DNA from: Nitrospinia bacterium
GTDB taxonomy: Bacteria; Nitrospinota; Nitrospinia; Nitrospinales; JAJDAT01
Reading direction: 5' to 3'
NCBI GenBank assembly: GCA_029261715.1
Contig: JAJDAT010000049.1
Span: forward strand, 1-64,000
Length of the DNA: 64,000 nt
A model generated the notes under the pieces. That model saw only the letters and a program-made list of their open reading frames with translations. It searched no databases and was not told where the DNA came from. Shown here in pieces: positions 25,934 to 34,365 of the stretch. The number at the start of each line of letters is the position of its first letter. Position 1 is the first letter of the stretch. Both the position numbers and the translations under genes were made by a program.

Positions 25934-26264
25934 GACTCTCTTCGGATTTTTTAAGATTGAATAAATCATGTGGGCTGGGAGCATCCTGTATGGTTTGTTT
26001 AGAGAATGAAACTATAACTTTTCCAATATCTTTTATTTCACAAGCTTCACGTGGGACCAAAATTTTTTTCCCTTGAATATTAAGAAAACCTCCTTGAGTA
26101 ATAGATAGAAATTTGATGGTGTGCTTTGGTAGTTCAACCACCAATCCTTCGATTTTCCCAATTAGTTCTTTGTTTTTATCGTACAAATAATCTCCAATAA
26201 TATGTTCCTCTTTATCGATTAAAAAAAGGTTTTGAGTCGCATACTTTAATCTATTTTTTGACAT
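25908..26264 (-). CDS. PRC-barrel domain protein
   Basis: A 118-residue protein. Residues 20-80 fit a PRC-barrel: IIGDYLYDKNKELIGKIEGL, then VELPKHTIKFLSITQGG and KKILVPREACEI. PRC-barrels occur in photosynthetic reaction centre H subunits, RimM and many small sensor-like proteins. The role here is unknown. It overlaps the end of the SGNH gene tail to tail by 26 bases, which fixes neither as spurious since both have strong family patterns. Confidence 0.75.
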   Translation of the reverse strand: MSKNRLKYATQNLFLIDKEEHIIGDYLYDKNKELIGKIEGLVVELPKHTIKFLSITQGGFLNIQGKKILVPREACEIKDIGKVIVSFSKQTIQDAPSPHDLFNLKKSEESLILSYFGY

Positions 26265-26417
26265 AAACCTTTCCTCAAACAGATTTTGAAAAATGATCAG
26301 GAATTTATGTGAAAAACTTTGCGTTAAGTTTTTATAGTATTAAGTTAGTTTAAACTAAAAATATTAACAATGCTTTTGGAAATAAAAGAATATTCTTAGT
26401 AGGGTCTTTGATTTATA

Positions 26418-28436
26418 TCAGTTACTTTGTAACGCAAGGAAAGATTTTTGGACAGACTTGTCGTTTGGGTTTAACTTTAAATATTTCGATAGAAAGTTCT
26501 TTGCCTCTTTTTTGTTTCCTAAGGTTGAATGAGACATTCCTACAATCAACAAGGCTTTGAGGTTTTTGTCGTTTGATTTAAGAGTTTGTAAACTAAAATT
26601 TATAGCTTCCTTATATTTTTTTTGTTTATACTTTATTGATGCCATTTTTAGTTTCAACTTTGGATTGTTTGGCCAAAGATTTAAAGCTTGTTTAATATAT
26701 AATTCGGCGTTCTCAAAATGGCCTAATTTTTCGTAGATTAAGTAATTTAAGAAGATACCTTGATCCCATAATTCTCCTTTCATTTTCTCTAGTTTTTTTG
26801 CAAAAAATAGAGCTTTTTCTAATTTTCCATTTTCGTAGTGTTCCCATCCGTTTTTATAAATTTGCGTAAAAACATAAGCGTATCTATATCTAGCTCTTTC
26901 TAGTGTATGCCCTCGAAATGATTTTTTGAAAGAATCAAGGGCAGAAGAAAAATCCTTTAAATAGACTAAAACTTTTCCCAAAAGGAAATGGGCCTCATAG
27001 TCTTTTGGTTCGATTTTTAAGTATTTGACTAAATTCTCTTTTGCCAAAATTAAATCGTCAGAGGCATAATAAAATAGTCCTCGAAACTTAAAGAACCGTG
27101 CATCAGTTTTAATGTATTCTTCGATTCTAGTATTTGCTTTTTTTATCCATTGTGTTGTTTGAGGATCAAATGGATCGACTGTTTCCCACGAATCTTGAAA
27201 ATTAACTAAATTATTTTTGACTAAAAAATTATACGCAATAATCGCGATTAGGCGATGTCCGGCAGGCGAAAGATGATTGTTGTTGAAAAAATAGAGAGGT
27301 GTTTCAATATTATTGGCTTGAAATTTTTTGAATATTTTAGTTGGATTGAGATAGTAATAATTTTTTAAATTAGAATTTATTTTTCTTATTCTAAGCGGTT
27401 CAATAATACTTGAAACCACTTGCCAGGCTGGCATATCCACAACTGTAAAATTACTATTTAAGTCACTTAAGAATTGAGAAATTTTAACCTGCGCGGCTGA
27501 GTGTAGCGCTATATTGGCTTTAGCTTCGTACGGATTATGATTGTATGATTTTGAAAAAAAAGTAACGCTATGTCCTTCGGGATTAACAGAAAACTCTTCC
27601 GAGTTAAGCGATAAAATAGAGTCTTTTGTTATATCAATATTATTAATTTCTAAAAAATTTCCAAGTTGTTTTGATTTGATTGACTTTGAAGAATTTTTGC
27701 CCCACAACTTATTTACTTGGGATCTAAGCCAATGGAGAATCTGAGAATGTGTAGATATTTCTAAATAATATGGAAATCTTCGTAAACCTTCCCAAAGTAT
27801 GGAAATGGGATTGTCGCGCTTTGAGTTAATTTCAAGTTCGCTTAAATTAATTTTAAATTGGCCATTTGAAAGTTTTTCTTTTTCAATACTATTTACTTGT
27901 ATTAGATTATTGTATTGAACCCTGAAGTCATTTTCTCCTTGGCTAATTATTACTAAATCAGGTTCGTATTTATATCCCTCAGTTTTTAAAAAAGTAAAAA
28001 ACTGGATTGTCGACCAAGCGACTCCTGAAAAATTTATTACTTCAATGCGTTTCCCATTAGAGTTTTTGTTCAAAAGATCTTCGAGATTTTTTGAAAAGAG
28101 TTCTTTATTTTCAACTCCCAATCCCATAAAAATAGAATCCCCTAGCATGAGAATACGGAAAACGTTTTGAGGTTTTTCGTATTCAAATTCACGGTTGTTT
28201 AAGAAATGCTTTGAATTACTTTGAAGGCGGAAGGGCGGATAGAGATAACCATGGTACCAATCTAACTTAACGTCTAAGTTAGATCTTAAAACAACAGGGA
28301 GATTATATTGAGATTGGTGAAAATCGGGAACGATTTTTTGGGAGAAGAAGCTTTGAAGAATGATTTCAAAAGCGATAATAACTACCGCAAACGATACAAG
28401 TAGGGTCAATGCATGTCTTATTATTATACGCTTCAT
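26418..28436 (-). CDS. SGNH-hydrolase-like protein with C-terminal TPR repeats
   Basis: A 672-residue protein with an N-terminal membrane helix (LTLLVSFAVVIIAFEIIL). The SGNH domain has block I FRILMLGDSIFMGLG (Ser near 99), VINFSGVAWSTIQ, the Asn block ISQGENDFRVQ and the terminal block FNNNHLSPAGHRLI. Residues about 455-672 are TPR-like repeats (YEAHFLLGKVLVYLKDFSSA, LKALLIVGMSHSTLGNKKEA). It lies 12 bases after the MBOAT gene on the same strand, a pairing typical of AlgI/AlgJ or PatA/PatB-type O-acetylation systems, where the MBOAT passes acetyl groups across the membrane. Polysaccharide O-acetyl transfer is therefore the best inference. Confidence 0.82.
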   Translation of the reverse strand: MKRIIIRHALTLLVSFAVVIIAFEIILQSFFSQKIVPDFHQSQYNLPVVLRSNLDVKLDWYHGYLYPPFRLQSNSKHFLNNREFEYEKPQNVFRILMLGDSIFMGLGVENKELFSKNLEDLLNKNSNGKRIEVINFSGVAWSTIQFFTFLKTEGYKYEPDLVIISQGENDFRVQYNNLIQVNSIEKEKLSNGQFKINLSELEINSKRDNPISILWEGLRRFPYYLEISTHSQILHWLRSQVNKLWGKNSSKSIKSKQLGNFLEINNIDITKDSILSLNSEEFSVNPEGHSVTFFSKSYNHNPYEAKANIALHSAAQVKISQFLSDLNSNFTVVDMPAWQVVSSIIEPLRIRKINSNLKNYYYLNPTKIFKKFQANNIETPLYFFNNNHLSPAGHRLIAIIAYNFLVKNNLVNFQDSWETVDPFDPQTTQWIKKANTRIEEYIKTDARFFKFRGLFYYASDDLILAKENLVKYLKIEPKDYEAHFLLGKVLVYLKDFSSALDSFKKSFRGHTLERARYRYAYVFTQIYKNGWEHYENGKLEKALFFAKKLEKMKGELWDQGIFLNYLIYEKLGHFENAELYIKQALNLWPNNPKLKLKMASIKYKQKKYKEAINFSLQTLKSNDKNLKALLIVGMSHSTLGNKKEAKNFLSKYLKLNPNDKSVQKSFLALQSN

Positions 28437-28448
28437 TTAAATGGGCGT

Positions 28449-29885
28449 TTAAAACTGGAAATAGATGAAGGGTTGACCGCCAAAGTTACCAAACATAGCC
28501 GTGAGTAAAAGTAGGCTACTTAAAAGGGCATATCTGAAGAATAAAGGTAGTCTAAGAACGACAAATGTATCGTTTTTAATTTCCTGAAATACTTGTACAA
28601 GAAACAAAATTAAGGAGAAAGCTAGAACTTTGATTAGAGAATCTAAGTTTGTGGCGTCAAACAAAGAACCAAAGTTATTTATCAAGCTTAGGAACATATT
28701 GAAAGCTTGTTCTAATGAATTAGAGCGAAAAATTAACCAGCCTAAAGCGGCAATTTGAAATGTGAGAAAGATTTGGAGAAACTTGTTTAACTTGTCCCAG
28801 TAGCGACTGATCCAATAATACACTCCTATCATAAACCCATGATAAATTCCGAAGAAACCAAAATTCCATCCCGCTCCATGCCACATTCCAAGCAGGTATT
28901 CTGTGGCTAGTAATGCTGTAAAAAAAACTATTCCGTGTCTTGCTTTTAAACTCAATTTCTTAAAAATTTTTAGCCCGCTCAAATAAATATAAAAAGGCGA
29001 AAACATATAATCTCTAAACCAGCTTGAAAGAGAAATATGCCACCTTCTCCAGAAGTCGGAAATATTTTTTGAAAAATAAGGTCTTTTAAAGTTTTCCATT
29101 AATTGAATGCCCATCGTCAAACCCAATCCAATTGCCATAAACGAATATCCCGCAAAATCACAATAGATTTGAACGCTAAAAGCGTAAACGGCTATTAGTA
29201 TGTTAATACCGTTATAGGCTGTGTAGTTTTCAAAAATAGGGTCGGCTATTTTTGCCAAATTGTCCGCGATGAAGACTTTCAAGAAAAATCCCCATAAAAA
29301 AAGGTAAACTCCTTTATAAATTGTTTCGGAGTTCAACTTTCTCTCGTTTAAAATTTGAGGTAGTAAACGAATTCCGCGTTCTATTGGACCGGCAATTAAT
29401 TGCGGGAAAAAAGAAACGTATAATGCAAAATCCAAGTAGTTTTCCGCCGCCTTCAACTTACCTCGATAAACGTCAATGGAATAGCTCATAGTCTGAAACG
29501 TGTAAAAAGAGATCCCCAAAGGAAGAGCCACGTCAAGAAAGTAAGGATGAACCATAATGCCAAATGGTTTCATTAACGCTTGGAAGTTATCGGCAAAAAA
29601 ATTGAAATATTTGAAAATCCCTAAGATCGATAGGTTGACGAAAATACTGATCCCTACGAATTTTTTCTTGTCTTTTTTTAGTTCGGTATTTTGGATTTTT
29701 AGTCCACAGAAATAATCGACTGTTGTCGAAACAATAAGCAAAGATAAATAACGCCAATCCCAACTACTGTAGAAAAAATAGCTGGCAATTAGAAGCATTC
29801 TATTCTGTAGCTTATGAGATACGTTTAGATAAAGAAAATAGACTACGATATAAAAGCCAATGAATTCCCAGGTGTGAAAGAGCAT
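28449..29885 (-). CDS. MBOAT family O-acyltransferase (AlgI-like)
   Basis: A 478-residue polytopic membrane protein. The membrane-bound O-acyltransferase signature is present: LLPQILNERKLN, DFWRRWHISLSSWFRDYMF and the catalytic-histidine segment GMWHGAGWNFGFFGIYHG (His near 333). AlgI-type enzymes move acetyl groups from a cytoplasmic donor to the periplasm, where a partner SGNH protein transfers them to a polysaccharide. The SGNH-TPR gene directly downstream is the probable partner. The polysaccharide is not identified in the window. The leader region of 365 bases carries a dispersed repeat and a 16-bp hairpin. Confidence 0.94.
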   Translation of the reverse strand: MLFHTWEFIGFYIVVYFLYLNVSHKLQNRMLLIASYFFYSSWDWRYLSLLIVSTTVDYFCGLKIQNTELKKDKKKFVGISIFVNLSILGIFKYFNFFADNFQALMKPFGIMVHPYFLDVALPLGISFYTFQTMSYSIDVYRGKLKAAENYLDFALYVSFFPQLIAGPIERGIRLLPQILNERKLNSETIYKGVYLFLWGFFLKVFIADNLAKIADPIFENYTAYNGINILIAVYAFSVQIYCDFAGYSFMAIGLGLTMGIQLMENFKRPYFSKNISDFWRRWHISLSSWFRDYMFSPFYIYLSGLKIFKKLSLKARHGIVFFTALLATEYLLGMWHGAGWNFGFFGIYHGFMIGVYYWISRYWDKLNKFLQIFLTFQIAALGWLIFRSNSLEQAFNMFLSLINNFGSLFDATNLDSLIKVLAFSLILFLVQVFQEIKNDTFVVLRLPLFFRYALLSSLLLLTAMFGNFGGQPFIYFQF

Positions 29886-30066
29886 AGCGAGTTAGGATGA
29901 TAAAGTGGACTACTAAATAAGAGACATCAAGCAATCAAAATACTTTTATCTCAAGGCTTGTTTACTAAGATGAGCCTGGATTGCTGTTATCTAATAAAGT
30001 GTTGGATTATTATGGAAATTGATTCTGAAAAGCAATGAATCAAAAAATGGTTGGTATCAAAAGGTA

Positions 30067-30154
30067 ACCTCTAAAAACTGTTTTTGGCTACGAGTGGGCC
30101 TTATGAAATAAGAGCTTGCGAGTTGCCGCAAGTAAAAATGTTGAATTATTAGAG
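30067..30154 (+). repeat. Dispersed intergenic element, copy A
   Basis: One of three related elements of 87-91 bp. The left end is ACCTCTAAAAACTG, the right end AAAAATGTTGAATTATTAGAG, so CTCTAA and TTAGAG are inverted termini. The middle has a CTTAT/ATAAG hairpin and GCGAGTTGCC (shared exactly with copy B), here inside a 6-bp stem CTTGCG/CGCAAG (30115-30132). It lies between the ACP-like and MBOAT genes. Confidence 0.65.
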
Positions 30155-30159
30155 ATACA

Positions 30160-30197
30160 CTAAATAGATTTGATTGTTAAAAATCAAATCTATTTAG
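30160..30197. terminator. Perfect 16-bp hairpin downstream of the ACP-like gene
   Basis: CTAAATAGATTTGATT (30160-30175) and AATCAAATCTATTTAG (30182-30197) are perfect inverted repeats with a 6-base loop. It lies 54 bases past the minus-strand ACP stop and 6 bases from repeat copy A. No T-run follows, so it may be a terminator of unusual type or an RNA-stability element. Confidence 0.5.
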
Positions 30198-30250
30198 AAA
30201 ACATCAGGTAAATGAAAAATCTATTAAGGAAGCAGAGCTACCTAGATTTT

Positions 30251-30490
30251 TTATGCGTTGGCCGTTGTTAAAATTAAATCCGCTATAGAATCTAATGATA
30301 GAAACGCGTCGAAGTCCAACTTTTCCATATCCAGCTGTATATCCAACTCGTCTTTAACAAACATGATGATGAGCATCATTGTGAAAGAATCGATATCAAG
30401 CTGTTGATCGGAGCTTTCTATAGTGATTTCTTTTTCATCTTCGATGACTTTTTTAATTTTTTGAGCTATTTCTTGCTTATCTAAGGTCAT
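30251..30490 (-). CDS. Acyl-carrier-like protein
   Basis: A 79-residue acidic protein with the carrier-protein pattern. The phosphopantetheine serine is probably in LDIDSFTMMLIIM (DSF in place of the usual DSL). Helices before and after (EIAQKIKKVIEDEKEI, DKLAD-type end LDSIADLILT) match acyl or peptidyl carriers. It overlaps the preceding methyltransferase stop by 4 bases (ATGA), so the two are translationally coupled. It is not the fatty-acid ACP neighbourhood; it may carry an acyl group for the nearby MBOAT/SGNH system, which is inference. Confidence 0.8.
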   Translation of the reverse strand: MTLDKQEIAQKIKKVIEDEKEITIESSDQQLDIDSFTMMLIIMFVKDELDIQLDMEKLDFDAFLSLDSIADLILTTANA

Positions 30491-31323
30491 TTTGGTTTCA
30501 CCGTTATTTCAAGGTACGCATTGTCAAAAGGAATGCCTTTATCCGTTGTCATCTTCTTAAATTCATCGCGTAAATCTTCAAGAAACTGATCTTTATCTTT
30601 CACTTGAGCGATGATTTGGGTGGAACGAGCCTTCCACCATTTCATATGTTCTTCAAAAGTACCATAAATGATATCAGTGTGCTTTTCCACAATAATTTCA
30701 TGCGATTTAAAGTGGGCTGAAAAGGCTTCTTTTGCTTGGGCAGGAGAAACTCTTTGAGCTAAAACAGCCGATTCCATTATTTGAGTAAAGGTCATGTGTT
30801 TGCGCATGGCTTCCACAATCCCTTTTCGAAATTTATCGCCATCGTCCTTGGCGATCATTAAAATATCAATCCTGCCTGATTCCTTCAATGCTCTTTTCAT
30901 CTCTTGAACGGCGGTGTCTAATTTTTTTACCCAATGCAAAGCCAAAGTCGAAACAATACGATCCACCGAATTGTCTGGGCGCGGTATGTTTTCAAAAGAA
31001 CCTTCTTCAAAAGCAATGATCGGTTTGTCTTTATATTTATTTTTGGCAATATCTAACATTCCTATCGCAGGCTCTATCCCTAAAGCAGACATATTCGCGT
31101 TTTCTAAGCTCGGGTATAGCTCGTCAAAAGCAAATGCAGTGCCACATCCTATATCGAGTAAAAACTTGTCTTCTTCGCGAAATTTGATTTTTTGTAAAAA
31201 CTTTGTAGTAATTATTCCGTATAAAAAGTTCTTGTTCATGGGATCTTCGTACTCTTTTGAATTGCTTTTTGAATAAGAAGAAACCGTTGTTTCATTTGAT
31301 GCTTTTTGAGAATCGCTTGTCAT
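30487..31323 (-). CDS. Class I SAM-dependent methyltransferase
   Basis: A 278-residue protein. Motif I is LLDIGCGTAFAFDEL, followed by ALGIEPAIGMLDIAKNKY, VDRIVSTLALHWVKKLDTAV and the post-motif segment ALKESGRIDILMI. This is the Methyltransf_11/BioC-like group. BioC methylates malonyl-ACP in biotin synthesis; being coupled to an ACP-like gene, this enzyme may act on a carrier-bound acyl group too, but that is inference. The start at 31323 follows an AT-rich 460-base gap shared with the tail-fibre-like gene. Confidence 0.82.
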   Translation of the reverse strand: MTSDSQKASNETTVSSYSKSNSKEYEDPMNKNFLYGIITTKFLQKIKFREEDKFLLDIGCGTAFAFDELYPSLENANMSALGIEPAIGMLDIAKNKYKDKPIIAFEEGSFENIPRPDNSVDRIVSTLALHWVKKLDTAVQEMKRALKESGRIDILMIAKDDGDKFRKGIVEAMRKHMTFTQIMESAVLAQRVSPAQAKEAFSAHFKSHEIIVEKHTDIIYGTFEEHMKWWKARSTQIIAQVKDKDQFLEDLRDEFKKMTTDKGIPFDNAYLEITVKPK

Positions 31324-31783
31324 GAGTCAATAAATGGAAAAGTGTTTTTATTAATTAAATTTTGGAAAATAATTGAATTATTTTTTGGACTATTAAAACA
31401 ACCTAATTATATATATCAAATAATTTGTTGAATTGTGAGTAGATTGTTTTTTTTAACGTCGATTAACAATTTAAAAGTATGTAAATTTTCACCGCCTCAA
31501 TTTTCTCCCTACCCTACCTTTTTTCTGATGTAAATCATTGATTTTATTTAGGAAATCTAAATCGGTACCTAAATTAATTACTAATAGTAAGGGGATAAAA
31601 CTTTATCACTTCTATTTTCATCAAAATAAAATTATTGAAAAACCACTTATTTTCATTTTTCCGAAAAATTGAACCGATAGTTTAAAAATTAATTTTTTTG
31701 AGAATTTTCCATAAATTTCTTATGTTCCTGAAAAACTCTATTCTTCCGCCAATTATTAATCCTTTCTAAAGGAAAGCAAAATC
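31324..31783. other. AT-rich divergent intergenic region
   Basis: This 460-base gap separates the methyltransferase from the tail-fibre-like gene. It is very AT-rich with many T- and A-runs. I see no RNA gene or strong promoter pair. AAAGGA (31768-31773) supports the downstream ATG and lies in a short CCTT/AAGG dyad. Confidence 0.4.
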
Positions 31784-34027
31784 ATGTTCGATGATAGAAC
31801 GATTTATCGAAACTATTCTTTACCGAACTCCAAAAATAAGCTAAAGGAGGACGCTCTAAGGATCAAAGACTCGTTTGAAAAAGCCGATATAGATATCAAC
31901 GATTTATACGGAATTTCTACAGGGCTTTCAACTCAAATAGATAACTTAACCACTGGTAGTGTTTGGCAGGGTCTTTCTACTGGCACTGGAGCAAACTACG
32001 ACGTTGACTTAAATCCTCCAGCCACAAGTTTAAGCTTTGGTTTGTTTATTCATATGAAAGCTCATGTTCAAAATACCGGACCTGCCACTTTAAACGTGAA
32101 TTCGTTGGGAGCGCAATCGATAAAAAAGATTGACGGAAGCGATTTGAAACAGGGAGATATTCCCGAAGACGCTGTCGTAACGCTGATTTATGACGGAACA
32201 AATTTCCAATTAGCTACTTCTGCTCTTGACTCAGAACAGGCCCGATTAAACGCTAGCAATATATTCCGTGCGTTTGAAGAAATTCAAGAAAACCACGGAG
32301 GAGCTTTGCTGATGGAAGCCGGTTGGTCCGATTCGTTTTCCAACGCCAACGAGCAAGGAGCAGACGAAGCTAATTCAACGGGATTTCAACATGATCCAAC
32401 CAACAAGCTTTATAAAGGAACCGATCCTGGAACTGGGCTTAATGCTGATCAAGATTTTACGACCGAAAGCGATTACGAGTTTCACAAGGAATCACTTTCA
32501 GACGTTACAGTTTCTGGAGATATAATTACTCTTAATTCAGGAACCTTAGGCTCTAATATAGCCCATGGCAGAGCGGTCATTGGAATCAATGAAGCGGTTA
32601 TTATCAGCAGAGACTCCGATACTCAATTCACCGTGGAATCGGGCCATAGTCTTTTGGGAACCAACATCGCTTGTGAAATATGTTTCCACAAATTCGATTC
32701 CGGAGTCGTTAAACTAAGCGGAGTTGAGCCAGATTTGGCGATTACTGGAGCGAGTGGAAGTATAGGTGAAAGAGATATTGGAAGGGTAGTAAACGGACAA
32801 ATTTCTGCAGGTCAATCTTTTGAACCAATTTCTACAGGGAGTATCGACTCGTGGGAATTTGATGTTAAAAAGGAAGGAAGTCCTAGTGATAATTTATTTG
32901 TTGAAATATGGTCTACTTCAGGAGGTTTACCAAATACGTTATTAGCTACATCAGATACTATCAGCGGTTTAGCTTTAACCGCAGCCTATGTAGTAACTAA
33001 GTTTAATTTTTCGGGTGCAAATCGAGTGGTTCTGACAGCCTCTACAAGATATGCTGCTATTCTATCAAGATCCGGAGGTTTAGACTCTTCTAATTATTAT
33101 TTTATAGATGGAATCAATAGTAGTACATATGCAAACGGCGCAGATATATTTGAGAGAGGTTCAGAAGGAGCTTGGTTTGAAAACCCTGCTTATGAGCATA
33201 AAAGTAAACTTTATTTAGATAGTTCTGGTAACGTCAAAGATGAAATCGTTCCCATTTATCCAAAGTACGTAACCTTGGCCGATCCTTCAGCTTGGTCGGA
33301 CGAAAACTCCATGGCTCAAACGGAAACGCTGAATTCGGCTAATGTCTGGTATTTTGAAATATTTGCCACCGATAATTATGGAGCGGACACTGTTTTAAAA
33401 ATTACCGACGGGGCTGGTGGTAATGTTCGGTCAATAGTTCAAAACAACGCCGATACCTGGGAATATAATTCTGACGCAACCTTTGGTTCGACGACCTGGG
33501 CAAGCGCAACGGCTAACTCCATGACACAAGCCATAATCGACGCTATGGGAATATCCGCTAATCAAATGACTGGAACAACAAGAGCGGCGACTCCCGATAC
33601 GGCGACGCTTCTTGACACCTCAAAAAAACGCGGCACGGGCATCGTTTTATATTCAACAATCAGCGCTAATAACCCTGAAGTTGATCAAACCAGAATTAAT
33701 TACGATACCCAACGTGGAGCGATGGACCTAAAAAGCAAAACGTACGACCCAGGACTTGTTCCGAACGAAGCCTATATATGGTCGCGCTCAGAGCATTCTG
33801 AAGCCGATGGCCCTGGAACTTTTTCCATCAGCAGAAACGGTGGAACCGAATGGGAAACCGTTTCTATGGTCCAACAGGGAGTTCCATTAAGCGGCGACAT
33901 TCGTATACTTCGTGGAACAGTCGATATAAGCGGGCAAATTTCTGGGCAAGATTTACGCTGCCGTTACCAAACAACACAGGGGAAAGATCAATTCTTACAC
34001 TCGTGGGGGTTGCAGGCGAAACAATAG
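31784..34027 (+). CDS. Orphan phage-tail-fibre-like protein
   Basis: A 747-residue protein. Residues about 65-150 match a common tail-fibre module: LSTGTGANYDVDLNPPATSL, FIHMKAHVQNTGPATLNVNS, IKKIDGSDLKQGDI and VTLIYDGTNFQLATS. The middle (about 340-480) has a beta-rich choice-of-anchor-like part (LFVEIWSTSGGLPNTLLATS). The C-terminal 250 residues are beta-rich too. No signal peptide is visible, and no other phage genes are near. A decayed copy of its last 90 codons lies at 36443-36730. It could be a prophage relic or a domesticated adhesin. Confidence 0.75.
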   Translation: MFDDRTIYRNYSLPNSKNKLKEDALRIKDSFEKADIDINDLYGISTGLSTQIDNLTTGSVWQGLSTGTGANYDVDLNPPATSLSFGLFIHMKAHVQNTGPATLNVNSLGAQSIKKIDGSDLKQGDIPEDAVVTLIYDGTNFQLATSALDSEQARLNASNIFRAFEEIQENHGGALLMEAGWSDSFSNANEQGADEANSTGFQHDPTNKLYKGTDPGTGLNADQDFTTESDYEFHKESLSDVTVSGDIITLNSGTLGSNIAHGRAVIGINEAVIISRDSDTQFTVESGHSLLGTNIACEICFHKFDSGVVKLSGVEPDLAITGASGSIGERDIGRVVNGQISAGQSFEPISTGSIDSWEFDVKKEGSPSDNLFVEIWSTSGGLPNTLLATSDTISGLALTAAYVVTKFNFSGANRVVLTASTRYAAILSRSGGLDSSNYYFIDGINSSTYANGADIFERGSEGAWFENPAYEHKSKLYLDSSGNVKDEIVPIYPKYVTLADPSAWSDENSMAQTETLNSANVWYFEIFATDNYGADTVLKITDGAGGNVRSIVQNNADTWEYNSDATFGSTTWASATANSMTQAIIDAMGISANQMTGTTRAATPDTATLLDTSKKRGTGIVLYSTISANNPEVDQTRINYDTQRGAMDLKSKTYDPGLVPNEAYIWSRSEHSEADGPGTFSISRNGGTEWETVSMVQQGVPLSGDIRILRGTVDISGQISGQDLRCRYQTTQGKDQFLHSWGLQAKQ

Positions 34028-34356
34028 AAATGTTGTTAAGGTTTTTTAAAAAAATCCACTTTAAAAACGAAGCCTAAGCGTTTAAAAGTTTTGGGGAATC
34101 CCTAAAATGTGTTTCGAAAAATTTAGAGGATTCTCCAAAAATACCTTTTATTTTCATCTTAAAGAATCTGAGTTTAGATTCAATTATCAGTCAGATGACT
34201 TATATAATCTGATACTAAAAATTTTCAAAAAATACCCTCTTAACTAGTCATGAACCATTTTTAATTTAAACGAACCTCTAGTGTTTAACATTTTTGCAGA
34301 TTTGCTATCGCCTAGCCCTTGATTTTAAGGGCTAGGCTCCTGGAAAATTTGAATTT
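34028..34356. other. Structured intergenic region
   Basis: This 329-base gap between convergent genes holds two notable structures and no gene. One is a 14-bp hairpin at 34093-34136: GGGGAATCC pairs with GGATTCTCC and CTAAA with TTTAG, with one bulged A and one G-T pair. The other is repeat copy C (34275-34365). Confidence 0.5.
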
Positions 34357-34365
34357 TTAGAGGTT
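34275..34365 (-). repeat. Dispersed intergenic element, copy C
   Basis: Read on the minus strand it begins AACCTCTAAAAATTC and ends AAAAATGTTAAACACTAGAGG, matching copies A and B. Its termini extend to a 10-bp inverted repeat (CGAACCTCTA 34271-34280, TAGAGGTTCG 34358-34367). The centre is a perfect 11-bp GC-rich hairpin, GCCTAGCCCTT/AAGGGCTAGGC (34310-34320 and 34327-34337). It overlaps the last codons of the broken SGNH gene. Confidence 0.6.

Noticed and set aside
26265-26417. Possible small RNA or promoter between the PRC-barrel and SGNH-TPR genes.
   Set aside because: The 153-base gap is plain AT-rich spacer with no stem, terminator or promoter pair that I could defend.
31784-34027. A complete prophage around the tail-fibre-like gene.
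   Set aside because: No integrase, terminase, capsid, portal or lysis genes are within reach on either side.
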